This document shows, piece by piece, positions 33,335 through 41,659 of a stretch of DNA of 64,000 nucleotides. The notes under the pieces are model-generated. The model saw only the letters and a list, made by a program, of their open reading frames with translations. It searched no databases and was not told the DNA's origin. The translations under genes were made by a program, and so were the position numbers. How positions within the stretch are numbered: position 1 is the stretch's first letter; every line of letters starts with the position of its first letter. Source of the DNA: Ensifer sp. LC11 (GTDB lineage Bacteria > Pseudomonadota > Alphaproteobacteria > Rhizobiales > Rhizobiaceae); assembly GCF_001695835.1 (NCBI RefSeq), contig NZ_MBSO01000012.1, forward strand, positions 434,001-498,000, read 5' to 3'.

Positions 33335-34336
33335 TCAGTTGGCGGCGACGTTCGGGGCCTTGCCGACGAACTCGTTCGTGTAAGTTTTCGTCAGGTCGAT
33401 TTCAGCCGCGGCGACTTTTTCGTTGAAGCTCTTCAAGACGGCGAGCGGTGTCTTGATATCTTCCTCGTTGATACGCCCGTCCTTCGAGAAGATCGCCTTC
33501 GCGTTCTCGACCGCCTTGACGTAGGTGTCGCGATCCCCGGAGATGAACTCCTTCGGGAGCTTGTCGACGATCTCTTCGGCGGAGTGGCTATTCATCCACG
33601 CGAGCGCTTTGACCGTTGCATTCGTGACCTTCTGGATGGTTTCCGGATTTTCCGCGATATAGCTCTGTGTGGCATAGAGGACGGAGGTTGGGTAAATCCC
33701 GCCATAGATCGCCTTGGCACCCTCGTCGCTGCGCCCGTCGATCAGGATCTTGCCGACGCCCTTGGCCTCGATGAAGGTCGCTGCCGGGTCGTAGTTGACG
33801 AGGAGATCGACCTTGCCCTGTTCAAGGGCCGCGACGGCGGCAGACCCGGAGCCAACGCCGATCAGCGAGACGTCGTCCGCGGACAAGCCGTTGCGCTGCA
33901 GGTAATAGCGGACGAAGAAATCGGAAGACGAGCCTGGCGAGGTGATTCCGACTTTCGCACCTTTGATCGTTTCCGGTTTTGCAGGGTCGAAAGTGCTGTC
34001 CTTGCCGCCAGCCAGCACGAGCCCGGAATTGCGGGCGAGCTGCACGAACGCCACGACAGCCTTCTTCTGCGACTGCATCTGGATCGTATGGTCGTAAAAG
34101 CCGACGGCGATGTCCGTCGAGCCGGCAACAAGTGCCTGAAGCGTCTTCGACCCGCCCGATGCGAAGTTTTCGACGGTCACCTCCAGGCCTTCCTTTTCAT
34201 AGAGGCCGAGCCCCTGGGCGACCGGAAAGGGAAGGTTATTGAGATTGTAAGAGCCGACGCTGATGCGGACCGGATCCGCGAACGCGGTACCGGCAAACAC
34301 GACGGTTGCCGCGAGGGCGAGCATGAGCTTGCGCAT
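33335..34336 (-). CDS. ABC transporter periplasmic binding protein (NMT1/SsuA-like)
   Basis: A 333-residue exported binding protein: signal peptide MRKLMLALAATVVFAGTAFA, then the two-lobe NMT1/SsuA fold (VRISVGSYNLNNLPFPVAQG, GSTDIAVGFYDHTIQMQSQK, GITSPGSSSDFFVRYYLQRN). It captures the ligand for the permease/ATPase pair downstream. The adjacent GalD-like enzyme suggests the ligand could be an aromatic or small tricarboxylic acid, an inference only. Confidence 0.88.
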   Translation of the reverse strand: MRKLMLALAATVVFAGTAFADPVRISVGSYNLNNLPFPVAQGLGLYEKEGLEVTVENFASGGSKTLQALVAGSTDIAVGFYDHTIQMQSQKKAVVAFVQLARNSGLVLAGGKDSTFDPAKPETIKGAKVGITSPGSSSDFFVRYYLQRNGLSADDVSLIGVGSGSAAVAALEQGKVDLLVNYDPAATFIEAKGVGKILIDGRSDEGAKAIYGGIYPTSVLYATQSYIAENPETIQKVTNATVKALAWMNSHSAEEIVDKLPKEFISGDRDTYVKAVENAKAIFSKDGRINEEDIKTPLAVLKSFNEKVAAAEIDLTKTYTNEFVGKAPNVAAN

Positions 34337-34381
34337 GATATTCTCCTCCTGTTGGTGGCGCCCTCCCGGCGGCCACGATCA

Positions 34382-35467
34382 TTATGCCGCGCAACCCATT
34401 TGCGCGACAGGTTTTGCAAATACATGTCCTTCGAATAACCGGCGGGCGGTGCGAAGGATTCCGGCGACGACCTTGCCGTCCCTGTCATACAGCTTGACGT
34501 CCAGGTGGCCGCTCGGGTGCTCAATCGAAAGTACCACCGGCGGTTTGCGCGTGCCGACGAGAAGGGAAGCAACGGTGCCTTCATTGATACAGGCTGTGGC
34601 GATCCCGACGGCGCCCGTGGTTGCGAGCGACGGATGACATTGATGAGGCATGAAATACCGTACGCTGATGTCGCCTCCCGACCTTGGTCGGGAAATGAGC
34701 ACCGGCTTCGGCGTTACCTGATTGCGCACGTCTCCAAGGCCCATCCGTTCGCCGGCAGCGATGCGCAGCTTTTCCAGCCGGCCCAGCAGTTCCCTATCAG
34801 CATTGAGTTCAGTCGCTGACTCGAAGCCGCTTGCGCCGATCGAGTCTGCCTCGATCAATATCATCGGCATTGCACAGTCGATGCAGGTGACAGCCACACC
34901 ATCGATCAAGTCGACTGGCGTGCCAGTGGGAAAGAGCTGCCCGGTACGAGCGCCCGCTGCGTCCATGAAGGTCAATGCAATCGGCGCTGCACGGCCGGGC
35001 ACACCGTCAATTGTAGCTTCACCCAGATAGGAGACGCTGCCGTTTGGAGTGGGAACTTCGGCCTCGATCAGCTTCCTGGTGTTGACGTTATGAATCCGGA
35101 CGAGCGTCGTTTCTCCCCGGACCGGGACAAGTCCAGCTTCGATGGCAAACGGGCCGACCGCAGCCAGCATGTTGCCGCAGTTCGGGGAGGTATCGACAAT
35201 CTGTTGGTCGACCCGCACCTGGGCAAAGAGATAATCCACATCGGCGCCAGCAATGCTGGCTGGCCCGACGATGGCTACCTTGCTCGTGACCGGATTGCCG
35301 CCACCGATGCCATCGATCTGCAGCGGGTGACCCGAGCCCATGACGGACAGTAGGATCTTGTCACGCGGCCCGGCAGCCGCGGGCAGATCGCTTGCCAGGA
35401 AGAACGGCCCCTTCGAGGTGCCGCCTCTCATTAGAACGCAAGGGATCGCCAGGAGATCGTTCATCAC
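34382..35467 (-). CDS. 4-oxalomesaconate tautomerase / PrpF-family isomerase
   Basis: A 361-residue protein of the PrpF/GalD family (diaminopimelate-epimerase fold), which moves double bonds in unsaturated tricarboxylic acids. IPCVLMRGGTSKGPFFLASD is the family N-terminus; Cys97 in SPNCGNMLAAVGPFAIE is the likely general base, and MPHQCHPSLATTGAVGIATA carries the second-half motif. GalD turns the keto form of oxalomesaconate to the enol form in gallate breakdown; PrpF isomerises aconitate. First gene of an operon with an ABC importer and divergent from a LysR gene, so a scavenging pathway for such an acid is plausible. Confidence 0.85.
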   Translation of the reverse strand: MMNDLLAIPCVLMRGGTSKGPFFLASDLPAAAGPRDKILLSVMGSGHPLQIDGIGGGNPVTSKVAIVGPASIAGADVDYLFAQVRVDQQIVDTSPNCGNMLAAVGPFAIEAGLVPVRGETTLVRIHNVNTRKLIEAEVPTPNGSVSYLGEATIDGVPGRAAPIALTFMDAAGARTGQLFPTGTPVDLIDGVAVTCIDCAMPMILIEADSIGASGFESATELNADRELLGRLEKLRIAAGERMGLGDVRNQVTPKPVLISRPRSGGDISVRYFMPHQCHPSLATTGAVGIATACINEGTVASLLVGTRKPPVVLSIEHPSGHLDVKLYDRDGKVVAGILRTARRLFEGHVFAKPVAQMGCAA

Positions 35468-35499
35468 TTGTGCTTCCGTCGGATTTATGTCATCGCCGT

Positions 35500-35518
35500 A
35501 TCAATCGGCTCGTTTGAT
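35500..35518 (+). promoter_or_regulatory. Candidate LysR operator
   Basis: Inverted repeat ATCAA-N9-TTGAT in the 110-base gap between the divergent GalD-like and LysR genes. It has the symmetry expected of a LysR-type site. Confidence 0.5.
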
Positions 35519-35577
35519 CCAATTATCGGAATCACGGTTGATTTGTGAAATGCTAAGAATCGTGGAATTGATGCACG

Positions 35578-36477
35578 ATGAACATTAATTGTGAGATCCT
35601 TGATCTTCGAGGTTTTCTAAGCGTTGTAGAGCTGGAGAGCTTTCATCGCGCCGCCGAGGCGCTGCACTTGTCGCAGCCGGCGTTGAGCCGCCGGATCCAA
35701 AAGCTCGAACAGGCGATCGGAGCACCGCTCCTGGAGCGCACGACGAGACATGTGTCGGCGACTGCCCTCGGCACAGAACTCGTTCCGCTTGTCCGACGCA
35801 TGTTAGAGGAATTCGACGGCTCCTTGTTCGCCGTACGCGATATTGGTGCCAATCGAGGCGGATTGGTCACGATCGCATGCCTCCCGACCGCAGCATTCTA
35901 CTTTCTGCCGACCGTCATTCGCCAGTTCAACGAGGAGTATCCGAACATCCGCTTTCGCATCCTCGACCTGCCGGCGACCGACGGCCTCCAGGCTGTGGCA
36001 CGCGGCGAGGTGGAGTTCGGCATAAATATCATGGGCACATCGGATCCGGACCTGATCTTTGACCGGCTGGTGGAAGATCCTTTCGTGTTGGCAGCGCGCA
36101 AGGACCACCCGCTTGCCGCCAAACCCTCAGTCGGCTGGGCGGACCTCGAGCCTTACCACCTGATCACCGTCCATCGATCGAGCGGCAACAGAACCTTGCT
36201 CGACGCAGCTCTGGCAAAATCGAACATCAAGCTTCGTTGGTTCTACGAAGTGACCCATCTGTCCACCTCGCTTGGTCTGGTGGAGGCCGGCCTCGGAATT
36301 TCAGTCCTACCGCGCATGGCGACCCCGCAGGGTGACCATCCGTTCTTGATCACACGCCCGATCGGCGATCCCGAGATATCGCGTACCATTGGCGTGGTCC
36401 GCCGACGCGGCGGCACGTTGTCGCCGGCAGCGGAGAGATTTCTCGAGATGCTGATGGGCGCATGGGGAAGTGTTTGA
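35578..36477 (+). CDS. LysR-family transcriptional regulator
   Basis: A 299-residue LysR regulator: HTH at residues 5-65 (LRGFLSVVELESFHRAAEAL, then LSQPALSRRIQKLEQAIGAP) and effector domain (LVTIACLPTAAFYFLPTVIR). It belongs to the subgroup controlling aromatic and dicarboxylic acid metabolism. Divergent from, and probably regulating, the GalD-like/ABC transporter operon. Confidence 0.9.
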   Translation: MNINCEILDLRGFLSVVELESFHRAAEALHLSQPALSRRIQKLEQAIGAPLLERTTRHVSATALGTELVPLVRRMLEEFDGSLFAVRDIGANRGGLVTIACLPTAAFYFLPTVIRQFNEEYPNIRFRILDLPATDGLQAVARGEVEFGINIMGTSDPDLIFDRLVEDPFVLAARKDHPLAAKPSVGWADLEPYHLITVHRSSGNRTLLDAALAKSNIKLRWFYEVTHLSTSLGLVEAGLGISVLPRMATPQGDHPFLITRPIGDPEISRTIGVVRRRGGTLSPAAERFLEMLMGAWGSV

Positions 36478-36543
36478 AGGGACTCGAGGTTCAACAAAGC
36501 CGGGCTTCCCTTCGAGCTTTCTGCGGGTGTCCGCCAGATGGGC

Positions 36544-36830
36544 TCAAGGATATCGGCCCGTCACCGTCCAGATGCCTTGCGTCATCTTTTCGAGAATGAT
36601 CTCTTGGGTGGCCATCATGCGGTACCGGGCCTGTGTCTTCAGGGGGGGCACGGTAAACGCAGAAGACAGCAGTTCCCCCGACGCACGGGCCATGCGCGAC
36701 GCGTTCGCACTAACCTTTGCCGCTCGCGCCGCATAGATCGCGGTCTGACATCGATAGCCCTCATATTGGTGATCTGGGACAACTGTGATGTCGTTACCGG
36801 CCGCATAGCCGCCGTTAAATGCTCAAGCGT
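36544..36830 (-). other. Possible gene remnant in a 540-base gap
   Basis: The gap 36478-37016 has no intact gene. On the minus strand about 85 codons are open and look protein-like (NDITVVPDHQYEGYRCQTAI, later YRMMATQEIILEKMTQGIWT), ending at a TGA at 36546-36544, but there is no start codon after the preceding in-frame stop near 36830. This may be the 3' part of a decayed gene. Just upstream, AGAGCCGCCTCGGT is repeated around 36930-36970. Confidence 0.3.
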
Positions 36831-37016
36831 CCAACTTCCGCCCTCCACCCATTGCTGCCGTTCGATCTGACACCGGGGAACGGCAGCTCTGGGCCGGAAG
36901 CGGCCGTTGGTAGCATTTGCTACCTAGTACCGCAGAGCCGCCTCGGTACGGGTAGAGCCGCCTCGGTCGGAAGCGGCTCAATGGGAGGGCGGCCGCCTGC
37001 GGGCGCGCAATACCCG

Positions 37017-38000
37017 TCAAGGCAGAAGGACGACGGATCCCGTCGTGCGCCTCGCTTCCAGGTCCTCATGCGCCTTGCCGGCTTTGGAGAGCGGATAGGT
37101 GGTGATGCCGGCGGCCTTGATGACGCCGGCCCCGATTGCTGCAAACAGGTTCCGTGCCGCGGCCTCGTATTCTGCCCGATCGGCGGTGTAATGCGCGATC
37201 GAGGGACGGGTGACATAGAGCGAGCCCTTTGCAGAAAGCGCGGAAACGTCAAGCGGCGGCACCGGGCCGGAGGAGGCGCCGAAGGAGACCAGCATGCCGC
37301 GCGGGCGCAGGCAATCAAGCGATCTGGCAAAGGTTTCGGCGCCAACGGAATCGTAGACGACGTCGACACCCTTGCCGTCGGTGATCTCGCCAACCCGTGC
37401 CTGAAAATCCTCCTGTGTGTAGAGGATGACGTGGCGGCAGCCATTGGCTCTGGCGATCTCGGCCTTCTCAATGGAGCTGACCGTGCCGATGACTGTCGCG
37501 CCGATGTGGCTCAGCCATTGGCAGGCAATCGAGCCGACGCCGCCGGCGGCCGCATGGAAGAGCACCGTGTCGCCGCGCTTTACCTCAAAGCAGCGGTGGA
37601 TCAGATACTCGACGGTCAGTCCCTTGAAGACGAGCGCTGCGACCTCCCGGCTGTCCAGGTCCTCGGGCAAAGCGAGCGCCCGGGCGGCGGGCAGGTTGCG
37701 ATGGGTGGCATAGGCGCCGGGTGGGCCGCCGACATAGGCGACGCGCGCGCCGACGGCAAAGCCCGCGACCCCGTCGCCAAGCGCCGTGATCACGCCGACA
37801 CCCTCGACGCCGATGCCGCTCGGCAGGGGCAGGGGTGCGGTACCCCGGCGGTGATAGATGTCGATGTAGTTCACGCCGATCGCGAGATGGCGGATCTGAA
37901 TTTCGCCCGGCGCCGGATCGGGAAGTTGTCGGGTCTTAAAATCGAGCACCTCGGATGCGCCAAATTCGGAAAAGCGGAAGGCCTGTGTCTCTGTTGTCAT
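37017..38000 (-). CDS. qorA: Quinone oxidoreductase (Qor/zeta-crystallin type)
   Basis: A 327-residue NADPH:quinone reductase of the MDR superfamily. The zeta-crystallin pattern is intact: IGVNYIDIYHRRGTAPLPLP, GIGVEGVGVI, LFHAAAGGVGSIACQWLSHI and the C-terminal EDLEARRTTGSVVLLP. No zinc ligands. ATG 38000 gives the usual length; the frame extends 24 codons further. Downstream of the BKACE-type gene in the same direction (126-base gap). That gap contains a near copy of the element in front of the LysR gene at 39111. Confidence 0.92.
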   Translation of the reverse strand: MTTETQAFRFSEFGASEVLDFKTRQLPDPAPGEIQIRHLAIGVNYIDIYHRRGTAPLPLPSGIGVEGVGVITALGDGVAGFAVGARVAYVGGPPGAYATHRNLPAARALALPEDLDSREVAALVFKGLTVEYLIHRCFEVKRGDTVLFHAAAGGVGSIACQWLSHIGATVIGTVSSIEKAEIARANGCRHVILYTQEDFQARVGEITDGKGVDVVYDSVGAETFARSLDCLRPRGMLVSFGASSGPVPPLDVSALSAKGSLYVTRPSIAHYTADRAEYEAAARNLFAAIGAGVIKAAGITTYPLSKAGKAHEDLEARRTTGSVVLLP

Positions 38001-38063
38001 GATGTTCTCTCTTTTTCGCTGGCGGGCCGAAATTCGCCCGGCTTTCGACGAGGCCGAGAAGCC

Positions 38064-38093
38064 TTGCTGCAACTCGGTTTTGCAAAAACGGAA
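38064..38093 (-). promoter_or_regulatory. LysR operator-like element, copy upstream of qorA
   Basis: On the plus strand: TGCAACTCGGTTTTGCAAAA followed by ACGGAAAGC. It matches the element at 39078 in nearly every position (GCAA-YYCGRTTTTSCAAAAA-YGGAAAGC pattern). It lies 65-95 bases upstream of the qorA start. Confidence 0.65.
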
Positions 38094-38126
38094 AGCTATT
38101 TATGGATGGGATCGAGGGTCTTCAGG

Positions 38127-38906
38127 TCATTTCCGCGCCGCGCCGCCCGGGCGCTGGAAGATCCCGACTGCCGCGGCGACGAGCGCGGCATTGTCGCGCG
38201 CGACCGTTCCGTCAGGCAGATGCTTTCCGTCTTCCAGGCCCACACGGGTCGTGTAGAACCGCTCGCGCGCCAGCTCGACGAATGGCCAGACGGTTCCGTC
38301 GAAACCGTGCAGGAGAATGGGGCGGCTGACCTTGGCGCGCGCCAGGACGTCGACAATGCCGTTGAAAGTCTCGCGCGCCAGTGGGAAGCCCTGTTCGTGG
38401 TCAAGTTCGATCAGCACGCGAAGCACCCGGCCGTGGTCATTGAGGCTGACGAAACGTTCCGCATCGGCGACGGACGCCAGGCCGGCTTCGATGCCAACGC
38501 CTTTCTCCCGGAGCAATTGCATGACGGCAGGTGCGTCGCTCTCCGACAGGTTCACGGACGCATAGTCCGGCAGCACGTGCCACTGGCGGATAGCCTGTCG
38601 CGTTCGCTCCGGATCGCCTTCGATCCAGGCGCCCGTCGAGACGCCGACCAGCGTTCCGGGGCAGGCGCGGCGGATCGCTGCAACCGTATCGCTGACGGCG
38701 GCGAGGCTTTCCTTCCCATCGCCACCACGGGGATGCACGTCGGCACCCCGGGGATGCACGTCGGCACCCCGGGGATGCACGTGCAGTTCCGCGGCGCCGG
38801 CGGCGACCACCGATGCGGCATCGTCGGCGATGGCATCGATTGTCGTGGGAAGGCGCGGGTGGAAGTCATCCGGTCGCGCACCGTTGATGCAAGCTTGAAC
38901 GATCAT
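38127..38906 (-). CDS. BKACE-type (DUF849) beta-keto acid cleavage enzyme with expanded zinc loop
   Basis: A 259-residue TIM-barrel enzyme of the 3-keto-5-aminohexanoate cleavage (BKACE) family, which uses zinc and acetyl-CoA to cleave beta-keto acids. The family N-terminus IVQACINGARPDDFHPRLPT is present, and ELHVHPRG (His42, His44) carries the zinc-binding HxH. Directly after it, seven residues HPRGADV are repeated (residues 44-50 and 51-57, then HPRGGDG 58-64); related proteins have only one. The extra 14 residues sit at the metal site. AAGGGC lies upstream of the ATG. Divergent from a LysR regulator. Confidence 0.83.
   Translation of the reverse strand: MIVQACINGARPDDFHPRLPTTIDAIADDAASVVAAGAAELHVHPRGADVHPRGADVHPRGGDGKESLAAVSDTVAAIRRACPGTLVGVSTGAWIEGDPERTRQAIRQWHVLPDYASVNLSESDAPAVMQLLREKGVGIEAGLASVADAERFVSLNDHGRVLRVLIELDHEQGFPLARETFNGIVDVLARAKVSRPILLHGFDGTVWPFVELARERFYTTRVGLEDGKHLPDGTVARDNAALVAAAVGIFQRPGGAARK
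38715..38777 (-). repeat. In-frame tandem repeat (3 x 21 bases) within the BKACE gene
   Basis: Three consecutive 21-base units; plus-strand word GGGGATGCACGTCGGCACCC plus one C. The first two copies are identical. It encodes HPRGADV-HPRGADV-HPRGGDG. A slippage-type duplication inside the zinc-binding loop. Confidence 0.9.
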
Positions 38907-39077
38907 CGAGGCTGCCCTTTCTTTCCAGATTGAACCACGACCTCGGCGCCATTCAAACGGCGCCCAAAACAAACGAGAAGACGATGATGGCCCGGATCAA
39001 TCGTCGGGATCATGGCTCGATCTGCCGGGCCTTGCGCAAAATTGCCTTGCTTTCCGGCAGCTGTCGAGAAAACCTTT

Positions 39078-39106
39078 CCGCAATCCGATTTTCCAAAAAT
39101 GGAAAG
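39078..39106 (+). promoter_or_regulatory. LysR operator-like element at the LysR start
   Basis: CGCAATCCGATTTTCCAAAA followed by ATGGAAAGC, immediately before the LysR start at 39111. Contains TTTTCC and GGAAA arms (TTTTCC-aaaat-GGAAA). Near-identical to the element at 38064, 1014 bases away. Confidence 0.65.
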
Positions 39107-39110
39107 CATT

Positions 39111-40001
39111 ATGGACTGGAATGATCTGAAGTTCTTCCTGGCCGTCGCCAATGCACGCTCGCTGAGTGCCGCGGCCGGCCGTCTCAGCGTCAGCGCATCG
39201 ACTGTGTCGCGCCGGATCGAGGCGCTGGAGGCGGCGCTGCAGGTCAAGCTCTTCCGACCGCATCGGGACGGCTACGACCTGACGGCGGCCGGCGAGGACC
39301 TGCTGGCGCCGGCCGAACGCGCCGAGGCCCAGATGCGCGTCTTCGAACGCACGGCGCGGGAAAAGGACAGCGATCTCGCCGGCGCCGTTCGCATCGATGT
39401 GCCTGAACTGCTCGGGCAGGAGGTGCTGCTGCCGGGACTGGCGCGTTTCCTGCACGACCATCCCGAAATCCGCCTCGAGATGCATTCGAGCGTGCGCCCG
39501 GTACGGCTGGTCGGTGAAGAGGCCGATATCGTCTTGCGTCTGGTGCGGCCGCAGCAGGGTAATTATCGGCAGCGCAAGGTGGGCCAGCTCGCTTTCGGTC
39601 TCTACGCCACGCCGGACTACGTGACCCACCATGGCGTGCCCACGACCTCCGCCGACCTCTACCGTCACCGGGTGGTCGGCTGGAGCGAGGATCTGAGCTA
39701 TCTGATCATGGTGGCCTGGCTCGAAACCCTGTGCCCCGGCATGCAGCCGGCGATGCGCCTCACATCGTTTGGTGCCCAGATGGCGGCGGTGAGGAACGGC
39801 CTCGGCCTTGCCGTGCTGCCCGCCTTCGCCGCCGAGGCAGCCGGCTTCGTCGCGTTGCTGCCCGACGCATCGCCGCTGGTCTCCGACCTCTGGCTGCTGG
39901 TGCACGAACAGGTGGCGGACCTGCCGCGCGTGCGGCTCGTCAAGGACGAGATCACTGTGGCGCTGGCACGTTTCAAGGTGCCGCCGTTCGGGAACGATTA
40001 G
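39111..40001 (+). CDS. LysR-family transcriptional regulator
   Basis: A 296-residue LysR regulator of the subgroup starting MDWNDLKFFLAVANARSLSA. HTH at residues 4-62 (RLSVSASTVSRRIEALEAAL) and an effector domain to the end. The ATG at 39111 follows GGAAAG; alternatives upstream exist. Divergent from the BKACE gene. The shared operator-like element suggests it controls itself, the BKACE gene and qorA. Confidence 0.9.
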   Translation: MDWNDLKFFLAVANARSLSAAAGRLSVSASTVSRRIEALEAALQVKLFRPHRDGYDLTAAGEDLLAPAERAEAQMRVFERTAREKDSDLAGAVRIDVPELLGQEVLLPGLARFLHDHPEIRLEMHSSVRPVRLVGEEADIVLRLVRPQQGNYRQRKVGQLAFGLYATPDYVTHHGVPTTSADLYRHRVVGWSEDLSYLIMVAWLETLCPGMQPAMRLTSFGAQMAAVRNGLGLAVLPAFAAEAAGFVALLPDASPLVSDLWLLVHEQVADLPRVRLVKDEITVALARFKVPPFGND

Positions 40002-40031
40002 GCGGACAGCGCTCCCGCGCTGTGCTGCGAT

Positions 40032-40478
40032 TCACGGAACGGCGGTATCGCCGTCGCCAAGGAACGGCTTCCAAACCTCGTCAAAGCGGCGGACGCCATC
40101 GAAGGTCGCTTCGATCTTTTCAACGACGGTCTCGTCGGCTGTCGTGACTTCGTAGAACGTGCTGTCGATCGCGCGAATGCGGACCCAGAGCTCGTCAGAG
40201 ATAGCCGGCAAGGAGCCGGAGAACTCTCCCCAAATGACCTGGAGCGTGTCCTGCGCCACCGCGGCCAGCTCCCGGCCGCTGACCGCTTCACCAGAACGGG
40301 CCATCTTCTCGAGGACGTCGCCACCGGGACCGGTGGCATCGAACCATGAATACCCCGCATCGACCGCCGAGACTCTCCATGAGGCGGTGAGAGAAAGGGG
40401 AGCCAGAAGCTGCAGGAAGTCGCGCAGATCGAACGGCAACACCGTCTCGAGGGAGCCGTAAACCCTGAGTGTCTTCAT
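40032..40478 (-). CDS. Hypothetical protein, 148 residues
   Basis: A soluble, moderately acidic protein beginning MKTLRVYGSLETVLPFDLRD, with WVRIRAIDSTFYEVTTADET and RRFDEVWKPF later. No signal peptide, transmembrane segment or family recognised. GGAGAGCACCTC directly precedes the ATG at 40478, which supports translation. It is downstream of the AbrB-type transporter gene (same strand, 86-base gap) and converges with the LysR gene. Confidence 0.65.
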   Translation of the reverse strand: MKTLRVYGSLETVLPFDLRDFLQLLAPLSLTASWRVSAVDAGYSWFDATGPGGDVLEKMARSGEAVSGRELAAVAQDTLQVIWGEFSGSLPAISDELWVRIRAIDSTFYEVTTADETVVEKIEATFDGVRRFDEVWKPFLGDGDTAVP

Positions 40479-40564
40479 GAGGTGCTCTCCCGAAATGCCA
40501 AGCCAGTGCGCCCGTGCGACTTTCGCGAAGAAACGCCGGGCCCGCAATCCCCCGGTGGCCAGCT

Positions 40565-41659
40565 TCAAGCCCGATCGGCGACGAAGCGGGCGAGCGCCGG
40601 GCCGATCATGGTGATGATCAGCAGGCGGGCGGTCTGCAGCGCCATGACGAAGGAGAGGTCGACATTGCTCGAGGCGGCGATGACGGCGATCGAATCCAGC
40701 CCGCCGGGGCTGGTCGCAAGATAGGCAGTGAGCGGGTCGATACCGACGACCCTGATCAGGAGCAAGGCCAGCAGACCGGAAAAGGAGATCAGCACGATGA
40801 TCGAAATGATCGTCGGCACCAGGGCGCGGCGCGCATGGATGAGGATCTGGCGGGTAAAGCCCAGGCCGATGTTCCAGCCGAGAGCCGCAAAACAGAGCGC
40901 CAGCAGCCATTGCGGCAGCACGGTGGTCATGACGCCCGAGACATTGAGCGCGGCGCCGAGGAGGAAGGGCAGCAGGAAGGCGCCGGCGGGCACGCGCAGG
41001 AAGCGGCCGGCAAGGGCAGCGCCAAGCCCGACGGTGATCGTCTCCAGGAAGCGCAAGCCGTCGATCGGCGCGAACCAGTGCGTGGTCTGCTCGGCTTCAG
41101 CGCCGGTGACCCACATATGCGCGACGACGGTTGCGGTGCTGGCGACGAAGATCACGCGCAGATACTGCATGAAGGCGACGAGGCGGGCATCGGCGCCATA
41201 GGCATCGGCCATCAGCAACATCGTCGAGGCAGCACCGGCAGAAGAGCCCCAGATCGCCGTGGTGCCGGGCAGGATACGCATGCGGGTGATGACCCAGCCG
41301 CAGAGCGTGCTGACGGCGATGACCGAAAGGATGACGCCCAGGAACAAGGGCCAGTTGCCGGAGAAGGTGGCGAGCATGCCGGGCGTCATGGCGCCGGCGA
41401 TCATCATCGCCAGGATGAACTGCACGCAGAAGAAGAGCTGGCGGGGAAGGCGGATCGTGCCGCCGTTCATGCCGACGAGCACCGCGGCCAGCATCGGGCC
41501 CATCAAGAGGCCCGCGGGAAGGCCGATGAATTCGAAGAACGACGCAAGCACGATCGAGATTGCCGAAAGCAGGCACCATTGCAGCCACGGCGCCAGCCGT
41601 CCGATGCCGACTTTCTCCGGAGTGGGCGCGGCTGCGGGCTTGTCGGTCGTCACGGGCAT
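40565..41659 (-). CDS. AbrB-family membrane protein (ammonia monooxygenase-type)
   Basis: A 364-residue protein with about ten transmembrane helices in two repeats of the AbrB_dup domain: LPAGLLMGPMLAAVLVGMNG and IWGSSAGAASTMLLMADAYG in the first half, LRVPAGAFLLPFLLGAALNV and YLATSPGGLDSIAVIAASSN in the second. The family is annotated as a putative regulator or transporter; despite the name it is unrelated to ammonia oxidation. The substrate is unknown. Confidence 0.87.
   Translation of the reverse strand: MPVTTDKPAAAPTPEKVGIGRLAPWLQWCLLSAISIVLASFFEFIGLPAGLLMGPMLAAVLVGMNGGTIRLPRQLFFCVQFILAMMIAGAMTPGMLATFSGNWPLFLGVILSVIAVSTLCGWVITRMRILPGTTAIWGSSAGAASTMLLMADAYGADARLVAFMQYLRVIFVASTATVVAHMWVTGAEAEQTTHWFAPIDGLRFLETITVGLGAALAGRFLRVPAGAFLLPFLLGAALNVSGVMTTVLPQWLLALCFAALGWNIGLGFTRQILIHARRALVPTIISIIVLISFSGLLALLLIRVVGIDPLTAYLATSPGGLDSIAVIAASSNVDLSFVMALQTARLLIITMIGPALARFVADRA

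Noticed and set aside
32768-34438. A 556-codon plus-strand open frame across the ABC transporter genes
   Set aside because: Antisense to two intact ABC transporter genes; composition reflects the complementary codons.
38715-38777. Considered as an intergenic minisatellite
   Set aside because: It lies inside the BKACE reading frame, preserves the frame, and begins at the conserved HVHPRG motif.
36819-38933. A 704-codon plus-strand open frame
   Set aside because: Antisense to qorA and the BKACE gene, both with intact family motifs.
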